From positions 9,370,732 to 9,434,731 of the forward strand of contig NW_004624747.1 in the NCBI RefSeq assembly GCF_000247695.1: a DNA stretch of 64,000 nucleotides. Reading direction: 5' to 3'. Positions 35,159 to 45,728 of this stretch are shown here, piece by piece. Made by a program: the position numbers and the translations under genes. Each line of letters begins with the position of its first letter. The first letter of the stretch is position 1. A model generated the notes under the pieces. It worked only from the letters and a program-made list of their open reading frames with translations, was not told where the DNA came from and ran no database searches. Origin of the DNA: Heterocephalus glaber. Lineage: Eukaryota; Chordata; Mammalia; Rodentia; Bathyergidae.

Positions 35159-35327
35159 GTTTTTTATTATAACCTTACTTGCTACCACCATTGTTTGGAT
35201 CCCTATTATAGAAACAGGTCTCAGTGAAAATTTATTTGAATATATGCTGATAGTGAGGAGTTGCCTGACGCCACCCATTACTGCCCTCTTCATACTTGCT
35301 GTGTTTTCCAAGAGAGTCAGTGAGGAG
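35159..35327 (+). CDS. SGLT-family gene, exon 12-equivalent (sugar-site helix)
   Basis: The exon is 169 nt, with acceptor TTTAACTTACAG and donor GTGGGT. It encodes the helix TLLATTIVWIPIIETG, then SENLFEYMLIVRSCLTPPI, then LFILAVFSKRVSEE. The matching SGLT1 segment is QLFDYIQSITSYLGPPI. The key sugar ligand Gln457 is Leu here, Asp454 is Glu and Thr460 is Arg. SGLT3 has Glu at 457. The PPI motif and the KRV(N/S)E end are conserved and there is no gap. Confidence 0.94.
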
Positions 35328-37616
35328 GTGGGTGCTGGTGTGGAAAGGTGTGAGGGGTTGCCTTCATACCGCAGAGACTTTATAAGAGTTGTCCTGGAGG
35401 GGTTTCTCTTGTACTCAAGAGTTCACACTATGACATCATTTGCTTTCTGAGATATCATGTCTTCCTGGGCAGATTTTGTCCTTGGAGGAAAAGGGAGACC
35501 TCTCATTTGTTTTCCTCCTTTTTTAATGAAATCCACTTTCAGCCATGCCATGCAAGCCTGATCACCTTAAACCTTGGGAGGTGGCGATGAGAAATTGTGA
35601 ATGATTCTCCCTCCCACATATTTAGCTGTAGGAAAATATTCTTCCATTGCCTCCATACATGAATGTGTCATCCTCAGAGATCCCACACTCACTGGGGGAT
35701 ACATAGCAGTGGGATTCTTCCACATTCTGTGTATTGAAGACATAATTATTTGAACCACTTCTTTGGGCCATACTTAAGACCAAATAAAGATCCCCACTAA
35801 TGGTTTGGTCATTTCGTCGATAACACTTTGAAAGTATAGTTTGCCTAAATCTCTTTTATGATTTTTCAAATGTTTTAGTCACATCTTAAATCTTCTTATT
35901 TCCCAGCACTGAAGAAATGGCCCTTGCACAACTTCCTAAGCCCAGTAGTTGAGGACCCTTGCCTACTGCTTGGGCCTTACACTCCAGGTACAGCCCGAGT
36001 CTATCCCACCAACTCCATAGAGTGCTGACTACTGAACTGTCCCCTGTGTCCTCTGGACTCCCTTCATTTGTATGAACTGTTTACTTTGCCAGGAATGTCT
36101 ATTTACTACTCCACCTAGCCAATGTTTTCTCTATTGCTCGTCTCAGGTATTCAGTCCTCTAGACCACCAGCTAGTACTTCCTGTTCCAACCAGCTCACCA
36201 GGACTCAATTTTATCAGCAAGAATGTTGGGAAGGGGTCACTTTGGGCCCTAAAGCTCCTTCTCTTTGCCCTCCTGGGAAGGGCATGAGTAAGAAGAGAGG
36301 CAGGTAGTCTGAGTGATTGAGTGTGTTACCAAAGGGAAATGAGGGGAACTGATCAGGACTGTCTTGCTAACCCAGAATTTAAGTTTCAGACATATTATAT
36401 GCTCCCACTTTAACCTAATGTGCTTCTGTTGGTGTTGGTGTTGTTGTTGTTGTTGTTGTTTCTTTGTTTCTTTGTTTTTGGTACCAGGGATCGAACTTGG
36501 GACCTTGTGCTTGGGAGGCAGGCACCAGAACCCTAATGCACTTTTCCAGTCTATCTCTCACTCTCTCCCTCTCTCTCTCCCCATCCATTCACCCCTGAGT
36601 CAGGCTGCAGATGCAGCCTCCAAATGAAATCCAAGTCTTTACTTTCATGCTGTGGACAGTCTATTTGAAGGAGACAGACAATGCCCAGTGAGCAAATAAT
36701 GATTTCAGATAGTGGCAAAGTGCTGCTTAACAGATTTTAAAAGATGATGGCGCTGGCAAGGAAGGCTAGGAGTTGGGGGTAGACAAATGAGGGCATTAGG
36801 TAAGGTGGTGGAAGAAGTTCTCTCTTAAGGAAGTGACTTTGGGTCTGAAACCTGAAGAACACACCAGAAATACTAAAACCTACAGGAGACACACAGAGAG
36901 AAGGGTGAGCGCAAAGGCCCCAAGACAAGAGCAAAACAGGAAGGGGAAGAAGACAGGAAGCGGGTTCTGATGGCTGGAATGGAATAACTAATGGGAAAGT
37001 AGCAGAGCCAGGTGAGGTCAACCGTCATGTGGCACTGCGGTCTGATTCTCTTGGCAGCTGCTGAGAAGCCAGTGGAAAGTCTAGGCAGCATATGACATTT
37101 TCTAGTGTAAGCTTTGAGGGACTATTCTGACTCTTGTAAGGCCAGCGTGCAATCAGAAGACAAAGTGAGGAGCCCACTTGTGTGAGAAAGAACAGTGGGG
37201 CAGGGTTCATGTCGTAGCCCTAGTGATAATGGCAAGGAGTTAGATTCTGGATATATTTTGGAGCTAGAGCCAACAGTGCTTCCCGGGGAATAGATGGTAG
37301 GACAGGGTGGAAAGAGATGGCTCCTGGGTTTTGACGTGGCAGCCAGAGAGGCAGCACTTAAGCAAATGGGGATGCCAGCTCTCTTACTGGACACTATTCA
37401 TGGTTTCTCTCTAAACTGTTGAAATTTTACTTAAGTTCTCTGATTGACCTAAGAGAGTGCTGGTGGGTCTGGTACGCCCTCGCTTGCTCACCTTATCTTC
37501 TGCAAGACATCTAGTTTAACTTTAGAACCCAGCTAGTCAGGAAAGTGATGATAAAGCTGGTTTGTGTCGTTACCCATCTTCCTCCCAGATGATTTTTTGG
37601 GCTCCTTCTTTGGCAG
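35328..37616. other. SGLT-family intron 12
   Basis: It contains a (TTG)n/(TTTC)n run at about 36430-36475, an antisense tRNA-derived SINE fragment at 36476-36540 (GGTACCAGGGATCGAAC) and a degenerate L2/MIR-like stretch at about 36650-37350. No gene was seen. Confidence 0.5.
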
Positions 37617-37829
37617 GGTGCCTTCTGGGGGCTGACTTTGGGGATTGTGATCGGCTTCTTTCGACTGCTGCCTGAGGTTATCTATGGACACAGGACCTGT
37701 GAGAAGAGCAAGTGCCCTATGCCCATCTGCAGCATACACTACCTCTATTTTAGCACGTTCCTCCTCTTGGTCAGTCTTCTCAGCATGCTGGGGATCTCCT
37801 TCTTCACACGCCCAATTCCAGATAGACAT
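37617..37829 (+). CDS. SGLT-family gene, exon 13-equivalent
   Basis: The exon is 213 nt (71 codons), with acceptor TTCTTTGGCAG and donor GTAAGT, phase 0 at both ends. It encodes GAFWGLTLGIVIGFFRLLPE, then a cysteine-containing loop (TCEKSKCPMPIC), IHYLYFSTFLLLVSLL and TRPIPDRH. SGLT1 has 72 codons here, so one residue has been lost in the loop. The GAFWG and PIPD motifs are standard for the family. Confidence 0.94.
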
Positions 37830-38007
37830 GTAAGTGCTACCATTAGCATGCTCTGGGGTGAACCCCAAGGTCAAGGGAGCAGCAAATACAGGAAAAGTGG
37901 CTGGATTCCTGCATTCTCTTTGGAAATGGGAGGGCTGGGGGCTGGAGTGGGTCAAAAATAAGCAAGTAATACAAAAGAACCTTGCCTTAAAAAACCAACA
38001 CTAGAGA

Positions 38008-38090
38008 CTGGGGGTATAGCTCAGTGGTAGATCACTGCCTGGAATATGGGAGGCCTTGGGTTTGAAGCCTAGCAGTGCAAAAAAAACTAC
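38008..38090 (+). mobile_element. ID-like SINE
   Basis: GGGGGTATAGCTCAGTGGTAGA...CCTTGGGTTTGAAGCC with a short A tail. Confidence 0.78.
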
Positions 38091-38148
38091 TAAAGGTTCT
38101 TCAGTGATCTGCTAATTAGGTATTCATTTAGATTAAGAATTTGGCTGG

Positions 38149-38232
38149 GGCCGGGGATTTAGCTCAGTGGTTCTGCCACCTGCCTCACAAGTGCAAGGTC
38201 CCAAGTTCGATCCCTGGAACAAAAAAAAAAAA
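38149..38232 (+). mobile_element. tRNA-derived SINE
   Basis: GGCCGGGGATTTAGCTCAGTGG...GTTCGATCCCTGGAAC and poly(A). AAGAATTTGGCT before and AAGAATTTTGCT after form the duplication. Confidence 0.88.
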
Positions 38233-39974
38233 AGAATTTTGCTTATAACATGCAAATTTTCCATGAAAGGAGTAAGTTCACTAACCTCGGTATGAATCAG
38301 TGTAATCGGAGCAGTCCCAGCTACTGCCCATTGGTAGGGAATGAAGCCCCTAGGAAGTGACAGGGAACAGGATTGCTGACTCCCCCACAACAGAAGCCAG
38401 GTGGTGCTTCATAGACTTCTTACTAACCATTTCTTACATCCCAGGAGAGAAGTGCCAATCACTTGTTCTAGGTATTTATGAAAACATCTGAGCTCATGAA
38501 AGTTAAGTAATTTGTCCAAGAAAACAAAACTAGTAAGTGGCAGGCCTGGGATCCTGATATGGCGGTAAAGCTCACGTTGGCTCCACCATGTCACCTACTT
38601 GCACCTCGGCAGGCCAGGAACTTGGCCTCTCCAGAAAACAATAAGAGAGAGGGTCCTGGGTATCCATCCAGCAATCATGAGGTCTGGAGTTTAGGAAGTT
38701 GCTCAGAAGGGAACGGGTATATAAGACCTAATGGCTTTCTTATAATTTTGCCTGAAGTCTGGACAAAAGCTAGTATTCCTTCATCAAAAGTTGAGTCATA
38801 AGGAAAGGTAAACTTGGAAGACTGCAAGGCTCAGAATCATTCAGTTCCATTTCAACTACTCTTTCTGCTCACTGTTTTCCATTTGACTCACGCTTCTCTT
38901 GCATGCACAGCCCAGTTGGGAGATGAAAAGAACAAACGGGATAAAAGATGCTCACTGTCCACCTCGAATTCTCCTTGCATCAGTGACACAGCACAGGAGA
39001 TGTCCCTGCCCCTCCTTGAGTTGCTGGAGATGGCTGACTTGAATTTCCTGTTGCTAAGGGTATTCATCATTCAGATTGTTAGCATTTTTTCTGCTGATCT
39101 CTTAACCTCAACTTTGTACCTGTGTCTGCTCCTCCACCAGCCAAGTATGTTTGGAGTATCTCCAAACTGCCTAGTTGCATACTAGTGCCCTGAAGAAGAC
39201 AAAATAGCTGGCCAGAGGGGACAGAGCTGAGAGAAAAAGTAGCATTTGGGATTAGTGACAACATGCTAGCTAAGTTGGTGCCAAACATGGTGCCTCTGCT
39301 CACCACACCCAAGGGGATGGAACTCTGCCCCCCAACTCATCTGTGTTTAGAAGCCCACAGATGCCCTACAGCACTGGAACCCAGGCCCTTCCAGCAACCT
39401 CACCAACAGGAGGCTGATAGTCTTCTTGGGAAGGTAAAATGTGCACATATGGCATCATCAGGAAGCAGTTAATGCTTAAGCCAAGTCAGAATTGTCCCAA
39501 CATTTTGGGCTGGGGCTGTTCCCAGGTGGGGCTGGGCCTCAAACTGGGCAGCTGGGAAAGCTACTCGGTCTGTAAGGCTCATAAGTATCCTGCTGTGTTA
39601 GCAGGAAAGCATGCAGGGCAGAGATTTCACCTATGCCTGCACCGAGGATAGTGTGATAGAATCAGATGTATCTATTCCAGGAGAGACTTGGATTTGGTGG
39701 AAAATATTCACTCAGTTGTGCGTTTACTACCCTAACCCTCCCTCCACAAAGGCAACAGTTGGCTGAGTTTGGTTGCTTTCCAAGGTTTCACACGTGTTTT
39801 CAGGAATAAGAAATAGAGACTAGAAAGAAAAGGGAATGTCCCTGCTTTGGCACCTGCAAATGTCCTATTGAACTTAAGGAACTGAACTTGGCTCCAGGGC
39901 CAGGTACAGTCCCTCTTTAGTAGGGTTTCTGGAATGACAGCACAGGTCTCCCATGTCCTGCTTATTCAGATGAC

Positions 39975-39978
<4 letters not shown>

Positions 39979-40011
<33 letters not shown>
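39979..40011. repeat. CA microsatellite
   Basis: Sixteen CA units in the SGLT-family intron. Confidence 0.97.
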
Positions 40012-40018
<7 letters not shown>

Positions 40019-40340
40019 AAACTGCCAGAAGTAGATCCAGAGTTATGAGCCAACTTCTCCCACACTGAATGGAATGGGTATATACCAGGTTCCTGGGCCT
40101 TCCTAAAAGGAAGGAGCCCTGAGTTCATTGTCTCCAAACCCTTGCTTTACACTGAGACTCATACAGGTTGTGACACACTTACCAAGATCACATGACCACG
40201 TGGTACCTGAACCAGAACTAAAACCCAGAGTCCCGGTTCCTATGATTTCCTATCCTATCTTCCTTCTGTCTTTTGTTAATCTAGCAACCAGATCTCTTTC
40301 AGTCCATCAAGACCCTGGTCCCAGCAGTGGGCCATGTTAC

Positions 40341-40715
40341 TGAAGGACCCTAGTTAGCAAGACAGACTCCATATTTCTGCTTGACCCACCTGCCTTCCCT
40401 TTAGATGAACTCAGAAGGAGGAAGCTTAGAAACCTCCTCCCCTTAGAAAGTCTCTTTAAAAATAACAATTCATCAACTATTGTTTTACAAATATTCTAAC
40501 AACAGGATGTTCCACTTCTGTACCTTTCTCTTGCTTTGCTAGTTCTATCCCATAGGGGAGCCTAAAAACTGTTGGCCTCAAAGGTGTAAAAAACATGTTT
40601 GTCTCCCCCGAGTCGGGGCTCAAATTTGATGCTCTGCTCAGGTCCCGGCCAGTAATAAACTCCTGTGTGGATTTAATATCGGTCTCTGGTTGGTTCTTTC
40701 TCGCTGGGTCTAACA
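40341..40715 (+). mobile_element. Solo ERV LTR (375 bp, 4-bp duplication)
   Basis: It begins TGAAGGACCC and ends GGGTCTAACA (TG...CA). TTAC flanks both sides (40337-40340 and 40716-40719), a 4-bp duplication as in class I (gammaretrovirus-like) ERVs. AATAAA at 40654-40659 lies in the expected R region. No internal viral sequence remains, so it is a recombined solo LTR in sense orientation 71 nt before SGLT exon 14. Confidence 0.8.
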
Positions 40716-40786
40716 TTACTATATGGCTACATAACTGGGCCCGATGGTAACATGCCCCTAATCTGTCTATGCTTCCCCCATCATAG

Positions 40787-40889
40787 CTCTACAGGCTTTG
40801 CTGGAGCTTACGAAAGAGCCTAGAGGAGAGGTTAGATCTGGACAGGGGCATAACATGGAGGAGACTCCCCAGATTCCCAGCCACACCAG
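40787..40889 (+). CDS. SGLT-family gene, exon 14-equivalent
   Basis: The exon is 103 nt, with acceptor CCCCCATCATAG and donor GTGAGA. It starts LYRLCWSLRKSLEERLDLD, against LYRLCWSLRNSKEERIDLD in SGLT1, then diverges to a basic, proline-containing stretch (RGITWRRLPRFPATP). The phase-1 end joins the next exon in frame. A solo LTR ends 71 nt before the exon. Confidence 0.88.
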
Positions 40890-43193
40890 GTGAGAAGGAA
40901 GATCCATCCCTGGGGATTGTCCCTGTGTGGCATGCTCTTGAGTGACTGGTGGCCTGTGCTGATGCCCTACACCCCTCTCCCTCATTATCCTCACCCTCAG
41001 AAATGTTTCAAGGCAAAAGCAAAGGCTCCCATTTTCCCTAAGATGCCTCCCGGGAGTGGTTAGGGCATGTTGAAATTGTGAGGCCATGGTGAGCAGCCTG
41101 GGCTCCAGGAGGGATGTGGGAGAGGGCAGCAGATGCACTGGGTGAGTCGCCACTGGAGGTGGAGGGAAGAGAGAAGAGAAGAATCAGGCTTGAATTGGGG
41201 GGTACCTAGGTGATGAGGAGCCAGTAAGGGAACAGAAAATCAGAAGTGTTGGTGTCCTAGCAGCATTTCAAAGGGCAGGGTGATCCATTAAGGCAAACGC
41301 TGATGCATGAAGAAAGACTCGGCCTAAGAACTGGCCTCTTGGCTTTAGCCACACATAGACCATGTTGTGCCTCCAGCACAACAAGCTGGTGGTGTGTAGC
41401 TCAGTGAGAGGAGTGGATTGCAATGCAGGGATTCAAAACCAGAGGCTCCTTGGAAAGGGAGTAAGAAATGGCCCACTCCAGTGGGAGTACAGGGGCAGGG
41501 AAGGAGGGCACCCTGGAAGCAGATCTGGGTGGGAATTACGTTTCAGTCCGAGTAAAAAAGGAGAGAGTGTCCCTGGGACAGGCTGAGGCCCTAGGGTTCC
41601 CGAGTGTCAGAGAAAGAATTTCGGCAAATAGGGTCAGAAAAGGAGCATTCCAGGCCATAGCAGGTGAGATGACCTGAGCTTCCTGCAGCACCTGACAAAA
41701 TCAGGGATAAAGGACATAATGAGATTAGTCCTGAGTCTGGGGCACAGAGTGGTGAAGAGGAGGGAGGGAGGGAGAGGAAGCGCAAGGGCCTGGCTGCAGA
41801 GAAGACAGTTTTCCCATTTCCACTCCTGCCAGGGGAGTTCAGAACCCAGAGGGGGCCTGGGGTCTTTCCTGACACCTGCAGGAGATGGGCATCTGCTTAG
41901 GGAGGGCCCTGTGTTCTGTGGGGTAGTGAATGGCCGCTCCTGGGCACAAGACCCTATGCTTCTGGAGGATACCGGAATCCAGTCTCCCTCTGATGGCTTT
42001 TCTCTTCTATAGAGAAGTAAATTTGCTCCCTGAGTGCCCACAATGTGCCAGGTGCTGCCAAAATTACATGTGATAGGTATAGCTACTAGCCCCATTTTAG
42101 AGCTGGGGAAACTAAGGCATTTAACAATCAGGTAACTATCTGTCCCACAGAAAACCAGTCAGTGGTAGAGCTGGGATTTGAACACTGGGAGTCTCATTCC
42201 AAAGTCTGGGCTCTCATCCCTGAGCCAGCCAACAGCCTATCATACAGCCCTGGCTGATTTGGGTGACAGTTATGCCTTTGGGCTGATGGGTCCTCCAAGC
42301 CTCAGCTACAAGGACAGGAGCTTAGGAGAGTTTAGGTTGTCCAACTAGATGAGACAGAAAACATTAGTCACACTGCTGGAAGTCCACTCAGAATGAAACA
42401 GGGTCATCTTGCCATCCAGGAGCTATCCGTTCCCAGGAGTGACTCAGAGGTCACATTCCAGACAGTGGCTGGGCCCAAGCTGGTGTGCTGGAGCTGACCG
42501 TGGTGCTGACCCGAGCCAGCACAGGCGCCAAGGGGGCAGGCCAGCCTCCGCAGCACAGACACTGGAGTAATACTCAAGCTCCACACATAGGTTTTTCCAC
42601 TAGTTTGGCCTAGAAAAATGTGTGTCAGCTTTTCTGTAATTCCTAAACTGCCTCTCCCACTCCACACAACGCTAGAAAGTGCCTCCAAGTGTCCTATGGG
42701 GCCAAGCACAGAGATGGACAGCTGCTTGGTGAAAGAGAGCAGTATCTATTTCCAGGACTTTTGGGGCTTCCTCCTCCCTCCAAAGAATAGTACTTAGAGG
42801 GAGAGCACTCAGAGGAGCATCCAATACTGACCTAGACCTACAGAGACAGGAAAGGATGTTATTGCAGTGCAATGTGAGATACATGAAGAAGCAGGGCTCC
42901 CTTGACACTCAGCTGCCCAATAAAGGGATCTGGGCACAGCTGAGAGCTCTGCAGCCACACTCCACCCCCACAACACATCCCAGGTCTTTCATCCTATCCT
43001 CTGTTTCAAGTCATCTCTCTGAATATGGCTGTAGGCATTCTATGCCCAGGCTGAAGACTGTTTTTTCGTATTATGAGTGGGTCTGTTGGACTTCACACTG
43101 AACTCAATTCTGAGAAGTGAGTCTCTACAAGGACCTCCCTCCTGTATCATGGCTTACATGCCCTCTTACCTTTGCCTGTTCCCTCTGTTCTAG
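40890..43193. other. SGLT-family intron 14
   Basis: It holds a MIR/L2-type repeat at about 42015-42235 (AATGTGCCAGGTGCTG, CTGGGATTTGAACACTGGGAG) and a GGGA run near 41757-41778. The rest is unique and no gene was seen. Confidence 0.5.
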
Positions 43194-43621
43194 CTATGTT
43201 CCGGGATTCCCAGAGCTACTTCTGGGAGGCCTTCCAACTGTTTTTTGGCCTGGAGCCACAGCTGAACCCCAAGGTGGCCTCTGGAAAGGTCTCCAAGGAG
43301 ATAAATACAACTGAGGAGATGGAGGCAACTGAGAAAAGGAAACATAGTGATTCTTTGGAAGTTGCTGAGGCCCTGGCCCCTGGAGAGGCATCCAGAAGGA
43401 TAGAAGTAAGGGAGAAAAATATGGAGCAAGGTGACCCATCAGAAAGTGCAGACATCCTGGCTCAAGGAGACCTATCCAGGAATATGAAGGCAACCAAGGA
43501 GAAGACAGAAAATACAGACAGGGGTGATAAGTCAGAAAAGTCCTGCTGGAGGAGGCTGATCAGTGCCAGTGCGACCATCTTGATCGCACTTGTGGTCTTT
43601 GGCCACATTTACTTTGCCTGA
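43194..43621 (+). CDS. SGLT-family gene, last coding exon (exon 15-equivalent)
   Basis: The acceptor is CTGTTCTAG and the stop is TGA at 43619-43621. The exon encodes MFRDSQSYFWEAFQLFFGLE, similar to GIFRRAYDLFCGLE of SGLT1. A long charged segment follows, then EKSCWRRLISASATILIALVVFGHIYFA, the family's last membrane helix ending in Y(F/Y)A. The charged cytoplasmic segment is about 65-70 residues longer than in SGLT1 and contains an imperfect repeat: ALAPGEASRR...NMEQGDPSE, then ILAQGDLSRN...NTDRGDKSE. Frame and C-terminus are intact. Confidence 0.93.
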
Positions 43622-44680
43622 AGCAGCTAAAGCCTGGAGTGTCTGGAGGGCACCAAGGATGTTGCCTTTCCCAGACCCTCATCAGGAAAGAGATGACGTG
43701 TTTCCTCCTGGGACACCCAAGAATATGAGGCCAACACTTATACCAATGATAATGCTCCTTCGGTGTGATGTATCAAATGCCACCAGCTGCAGGGCCATGG
43801 ATTTTGTGGAATTCTTGTTCTGATTTTTGTCCCTTCTTCTATTTATATACATTAATTTTCATATAAGGCAATCTTATATTCCTCAGACATTTAAATCCCA
43901 GTTGGTTCTGGTATATAAAGCTTTTTGTATGATACTGGATTTGGGTTCCTCGTCTTTTGTTGAGTTTTTATGTCATAAGGAAAACTGGTCTGTAGTTTTC
44001 TTCATTTCTTTGGTTTTGGTATCAGGGTAGTAAAGGACTGTTATTCCTGCCTGGAGACCTATAAGGGTAGATGTTCAGTTGGACATAAGGGACCAGAACT
44101 CAGAAGAGAGACTGGGACTAGAGTCCCAGATTTGGGGGAAAGAGCAGAGAGTAGGCCCAGGTAGAAAGGTGACTCAGGTAGGAAGGTGGTAGGCAAGGCC
44201 CACAGCCAGGCAGATGAGAAAGAAAAATGAGAGAACCGAGGGCCTAAAAGAGAGAACCATCAGCACCACTGGTCATGTAGCAAAAGAAGGTTTCACACCC
44301 AAGACCAAGAACACAGGGTTTTGGTGGTAGACATGTCTGACCTTGGTTGAAGCCTGTGGCAGGAGTATAGCCAGCATGCTATGGCTTGAAACAGGGTTGG
44401 GATGTGAGGCATGGAGCCCCTGGAGTACCTGCTTTCCTGAAGGAGTAAACTCCACATGGGCCCAGCACCTAGTCCCTTTCAGACCAAGGGGGCCTACTTG
44501 GGCTAATGCTTTAATTCCAAGGACAGAAACTTTTCTGTGTTTCTTCTGAGAAACCTGAGGGTCCCTGGAGCTCACTGAAAGGACTACAGGAAGAAACTCA
44601 CTTGGGACTCTGATTTTGCTAATAATATTTATTCTAAGAACTCTTCCCAGTATCAATTCCTGGTCAGTGAAGAGGGGGCC
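43622..44680 (+). other. 3' flank of SGLT-family gene, probable 3'UTR
   Basis: This is non-coding sequence after the stop codon. I found no clear AATAAA in the first several hundred bases, so the polyadenylation site is not located. A short stretch about 110 nt past the stop (CCAAGAATATGAGGCC) resembles a piece of the repeat in the coding exon, so the duplicated region may once have extended further. No other gene was seen. Confidence 0.4.
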
Positions 44681-44710
44681 TCAAAAGTTCCTTGGAGAGA
44701 AAGGACAGGG

Positions 44711-44830
44711 AATGGGGAAAAAATAAGAACCAAGATACATCATGTAAAGGTACAAGATCCCAATGATGAATGTAACTGTATTGTATACCTAAGATGTACC
44801 ATTAAACTTAATGGGGGGCAAAAGAAAAAA
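44711..44830 (+). mobile_element. Very short L1 3'-end insertion
   Basis: AATGGGGAAAAAATAAGAACC to ATGTACCATTAAAC; AAAAGTTCCTTGG at about 44685 and 44828 is the target-site duplication. Confidence 0.87.
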
Positions 44831-45680
44831 AAGTTCCTTGGGTAAAGATAAAGGCTCCAGTTCAGCCCCCAAAGAAAGGGCCCAGCCTGGAAGCTGAGCT
44901 CTGCCTCCTTTGTTCCTCTAGAAGGGGTCAGAACCATTGCTTCTCCCCCAAAACTAGAGGAACTCTCACTTGGTTAGACCAGGCAGGGCTGGCTTGGAGA
45001 TAAAGGGGCTCTCCCAACCTCATTCCCATGCCTCCCCAAGGAAGTAGTATCACAGGTAGAGGTGGGTGGGAGGCAGGCTCATGGAAGGCTACCCTGAAGC
45101 TGACAGGCCCAAGGGGAGGGGAGATGGCACAGTAGGCTTTAGGATGGCCCAAGGGTGGCATACTCCAGTGACCTCCCTGGTTTGGAGAGGAATGCAGCTG
45201 TTTGAGGGGACGATCTTAATGAGGAAATCATTACCATCCTAAGTGTTCAGTCCTAAAGGGTCCTCTTATGACTGACTCACCCTCCCCTAGGGAAAGTCCA
45301 CATCAGGCCATACTTTCCACCTTCCTTCCTGCCCCCCAGTGTGGAAAGGCAGAAAAAGTGGCTGAACCAGGGTATTGGTGAGAGTGCTCACAGGGCCACT
45401 CCCAGCTGCACCCCACAGGCCTGGTGACTCAAGCATCCCAAGCTTGGCTGATGCCTCGTCCACCTATGTTCCTTCCAACTTCCGACCATCACCCTGCCCC
45501 AACTCTTGTTCCTGGAGGGCTCAGCCCTGCACTCCAACTTCTGAGGGGACTCGGGGTCTGTGCTGCCCAGGACCTTGTCCTTCTGGGCATGGAGTTTCCC
45601 CTTTGACTGGAAAGAAAGATGTGACCATGTTCCAGGAATATAAAATACCATTGGGACACAAGATAAAGAGATTCAGCCTA

Positions 45681-45686
45681 TTTATT
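45681..45686 (-). terminator. RSPH14: RSPH14 polyadenylation signal AATAAA
   Basis: TTTATT on the + strand reads AATAAA on the - strand, 43 nt past the RSPH14 stop codon. This implies a very short 3'UTR ending near 45660. It is the only canonical hexamer seen close downstream. Confidence 0.65.
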
Positions 45687-45728
45687 CGGGTATGGAAGTG
45701 GCTTATCAGGTTTTACTTGATAAGAGTC

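Larger units (their letters stand above)
37830..40340. other. SGLT-family intron 13, left part
   Basis: It contains an ID-like SINE (38008-38090), a tRNA-derived SINE (38149-38232) and a CA repeat (39979-40011). A 123-codon open frame at 38814-39185 has no recognisable family and no support. Confidence 0.5.
8620..43621 (+). other. SLC5A (SGLT-family) gene span, exons 5-15; 5' exons outside window
   Basis: Eleven exons with consensus acceptors and donors splice to 1821 nt, exactly 606 codons plus TGA. The product is a sodium/solute symporter of the SLC5A family, a plasma-membrane protein with 14 helices. By eye it resembles SGLT1 (SLC5A1) and SGLT3 (SLC5A4) equally, with mixed matches to each. 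Exon lengths (105, 106, 81, 221, 136, 108, 151, 169 nt) equal those I recall for SGLT1 exons 5-12, so SGLT1 residue numbers transfer without gaps from 125 to at least 483. Exons 1-4, which carry the start codon and sugar residues Asn78, His83 and Glu102, are not visible in the 8.6 kb upstream, so the gene is partial here. It could be a SLC5A4-type paralogue or a separate family member. No frameshift or internal stop was seen, and nothing marks it as a pseudogene. Confidence 0.88.

Noticed and set aside
37533..37955. 140-codon - strand frame
   Set aside because: Antisense shadow of the SGLT exon at 37617-37829.
5488..38232. tRNA-like boxes (TAGCTCAGTGG, GTTCGATCCC) as tRNA genes
   Set aside because: All copies carry a poly(A) tail and several have target-site duplications; they cannot fold as intact tRNAs and are SINEs.
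38814..39185. 123-codon + strand open frame with hydrophobic N-terminus
   Set aside because: It lies in an SGLT intron with no recognisable family, no splice or promoter support, and ordinary composition.
43190..43493. Several - strand frames of 79-99 codons
   Set aside because: Antisense shadows of the last SGLT exon.
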